Below, in pieces: positions 63,340 to 64,000 of a DNA stretch of 64,000 nucleotides. Positions within the stretch are counted from its first letter, which is position 1. Each line of letters begins with the position of its first letter. The notes below the pieces were generated by a model that was not told the DNA's origin, did no database searches, and saw only the letters and a list, made by a program, of their open reading frames with translations. Source of the stretch: Phytophthora colocasiae (taxonomy: Eukaryota; Oomycota; Peronosporomycetes; Peronosporales; Peronosporaceae). The stretch is from NCBI GenBank assembly GCA_018806915.1, contig JAGKQI010000090.1, forward strand, positions 1,798,001 through 1,862,000. Direction: 5' to 3'. The translations under genes were made by a program, and so were the position numbers.

Positions 63340-64000
63340 TTAAGCAGAGGCAGGGGTGGCAACTCCAGCTTGCACCACGTGTGCGCCGTCACCGATGCGC
63401 GTCAGGAAACTCGCTGGCTTGGGCAACTCCGAGCCGAACTTGTCCACCGGGTATCCGGCGTCTAGCGTCTCCATCAGTTTCTGCGCGTGCTGCTGCTGCA
63501 CGAGCGCCACGATGCAGCCGCCGAAGCCACCGCCCGTCATACGCGCACCGAACACGCCCTCGCAACCGCGGGCAGTCTCCACCAGGTAGTCCAGCTCGGG
63601 AGTGCTCACCTCGTAGTCGTCGCGAAGAGACTCGTGACTCTCGAACATGAGCTTGCCGGCCTCGGCGTACTCACGCGCACGGATGTGCTCCACGGCAGCC
63701 ACCGTGCGTTCGTCCTCCGTGATCACGTGGCGTGCGCGGCGATACACCACCTCATCTTCCAGAGCCTCACGCACCGAGTCCAGCGCCGGCACCGTCGCGT
63801 CACGCAGGTGGGTCATCTCCGGGTGGCCGTGTGTCTGCAGTGCCTTCACGGCGGCCTGGCACTGCATCACGCGCTCCTTGTACTCGCCGCCGTTCAGCTC
63901 GTGCTTGACGTTCGAGTTGCACACCACGATGACCACGTCCGGGTCCTGGAACGCCACGGCCGTCGGCTCCTTGGTGCGGCAGTCGATCAGCAGTGCGCAG
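63340..64000 (-). CDS. Galactokinase, C-terminal part (partial)
   Basis: Open from the window edge (64,000) to the stop at 63,340, about 219 residues. GHMP-kinase features: DVVIVVCNSNVKHELNGGEY, the helix ESHESLRDDYEVSTPELDYL, and the C-terminal motif GARMTGGGFGGCIVALV, which sits at the galactose/ATP site. This is the ATP-dependent galactose to galactose-1-phosphate step of the Leloir pathway. The N-terminal half, with the substrate signature and P-loop, lies outside the window. It converges on the VPS13-like gene, 209 bp apart. Confidence 0.92.
   Translation of the reverse strand, partial: CALLIDCRTKEPTAVAFQDPDVVIVVCNSNVKHELNGGEYKERVMQCQAAVKALQTHGHPEMTHLRDATVPALDSVREALEDEVVYRRARHVITEDERTVAAVEHIRAREYAEAGKLMFESHESLRDDYEVSTPELDYLVETARGCEGVFGARMTGGGFGGCIVALVQQQHAQKLMETLDAGYPVDKFGSELPKPASFLTRIGDGAHVVQAGVATPASA

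Overview
The window looks like nuclear DNA of an oomycete, most probably Phytophthora or a close relative. Four things point there: short introns (about 50-80 bp) that mostly begin GTACGT or GTAGGT; Inr/FPR-type core promoters (TCAYTGC followed within a few bases by CAATTTGC or similar); a mix of Crypton, hAT, PIF/Harbinger-like, pogo, piggyBac-like, chromodomain Ty3/gypsy and Ty1/copia elements; and oomycete-style host genes. This is inference from sequence alone.

Layout. 1-7.5 kb holds host genes: the end of an unidentified gene, a fatty-acid transport protein/very-long-chain acyl-CoA synthetase (-), two almost identical glutamine synthetase genes head to head (the left one frameshifted), and a small Lys/Ser-rich protein (-). 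7.5-28 kb is a transposon graveyard: two broken Crypton tyrosine-recombinase genes, a broken hAT transposase split by a 744-bp inverted-repeat element, and a Ty3/gypsy element (19,210-27,292, TSD AATTC) sitting inside a pogo-type transposase relic. 28-35.4 kb returns to host genes, all on the minus strand: a FAIM-like/RanBP2-zinc-finger protein, an eight-exon secreted sphingomyelinase-like phosphodiesterase, and a GH81 endo-1,3-beta-glucanase. The first coding exon of the glucanase is split by a copia element with identical LTRs (35,371-40,174, TSD CACGA). A second copia (41,564-47,133, TSD ACACA) and a piggyBac-like MITE (47,699-48,687, TTAA) follow. Then come an APC-family amino-acid/polyamine permease (-), a quiet 2.3 kb, a MTH1-like NUDIX hydrolase (-), a giant intronless VPS13-like lipid-transfer protein with EF-hands and C2 domains (+), and the 3' part of galactokinase (-).

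Most interesting signal. Scattered from 31.8 to 51.2 kb, all on the minus strand and too short for ordinary gene calling, are five copies (three intact, two broken) of a gene for a 44-51-residue secreted peptide. Each copy has a conserved signal peptide. The intact copies end in a two-cysteine motif, C-x(2-4)-Y-N-R-G-C, and have an oomycete core promoter 30-50 bp upstream of the ATG. The ending resembles the C-terminal PYxRGC signature of plant RALF peptides. I treat this as a candidate undescribed small-peptide (possible hormone-mimic or apoplastic effector) family.

How the host genes relate: apart from the peptide family and the glutamine synthetase pair I see no operon-like or pathway clustering. 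Several neighbours are secreted or membrane proteins (glucanase, sphingomyelinase, peptides, permease). Gene models with introns were built by eye from splice signals and reading-frame phase; every joined model keeps frame.
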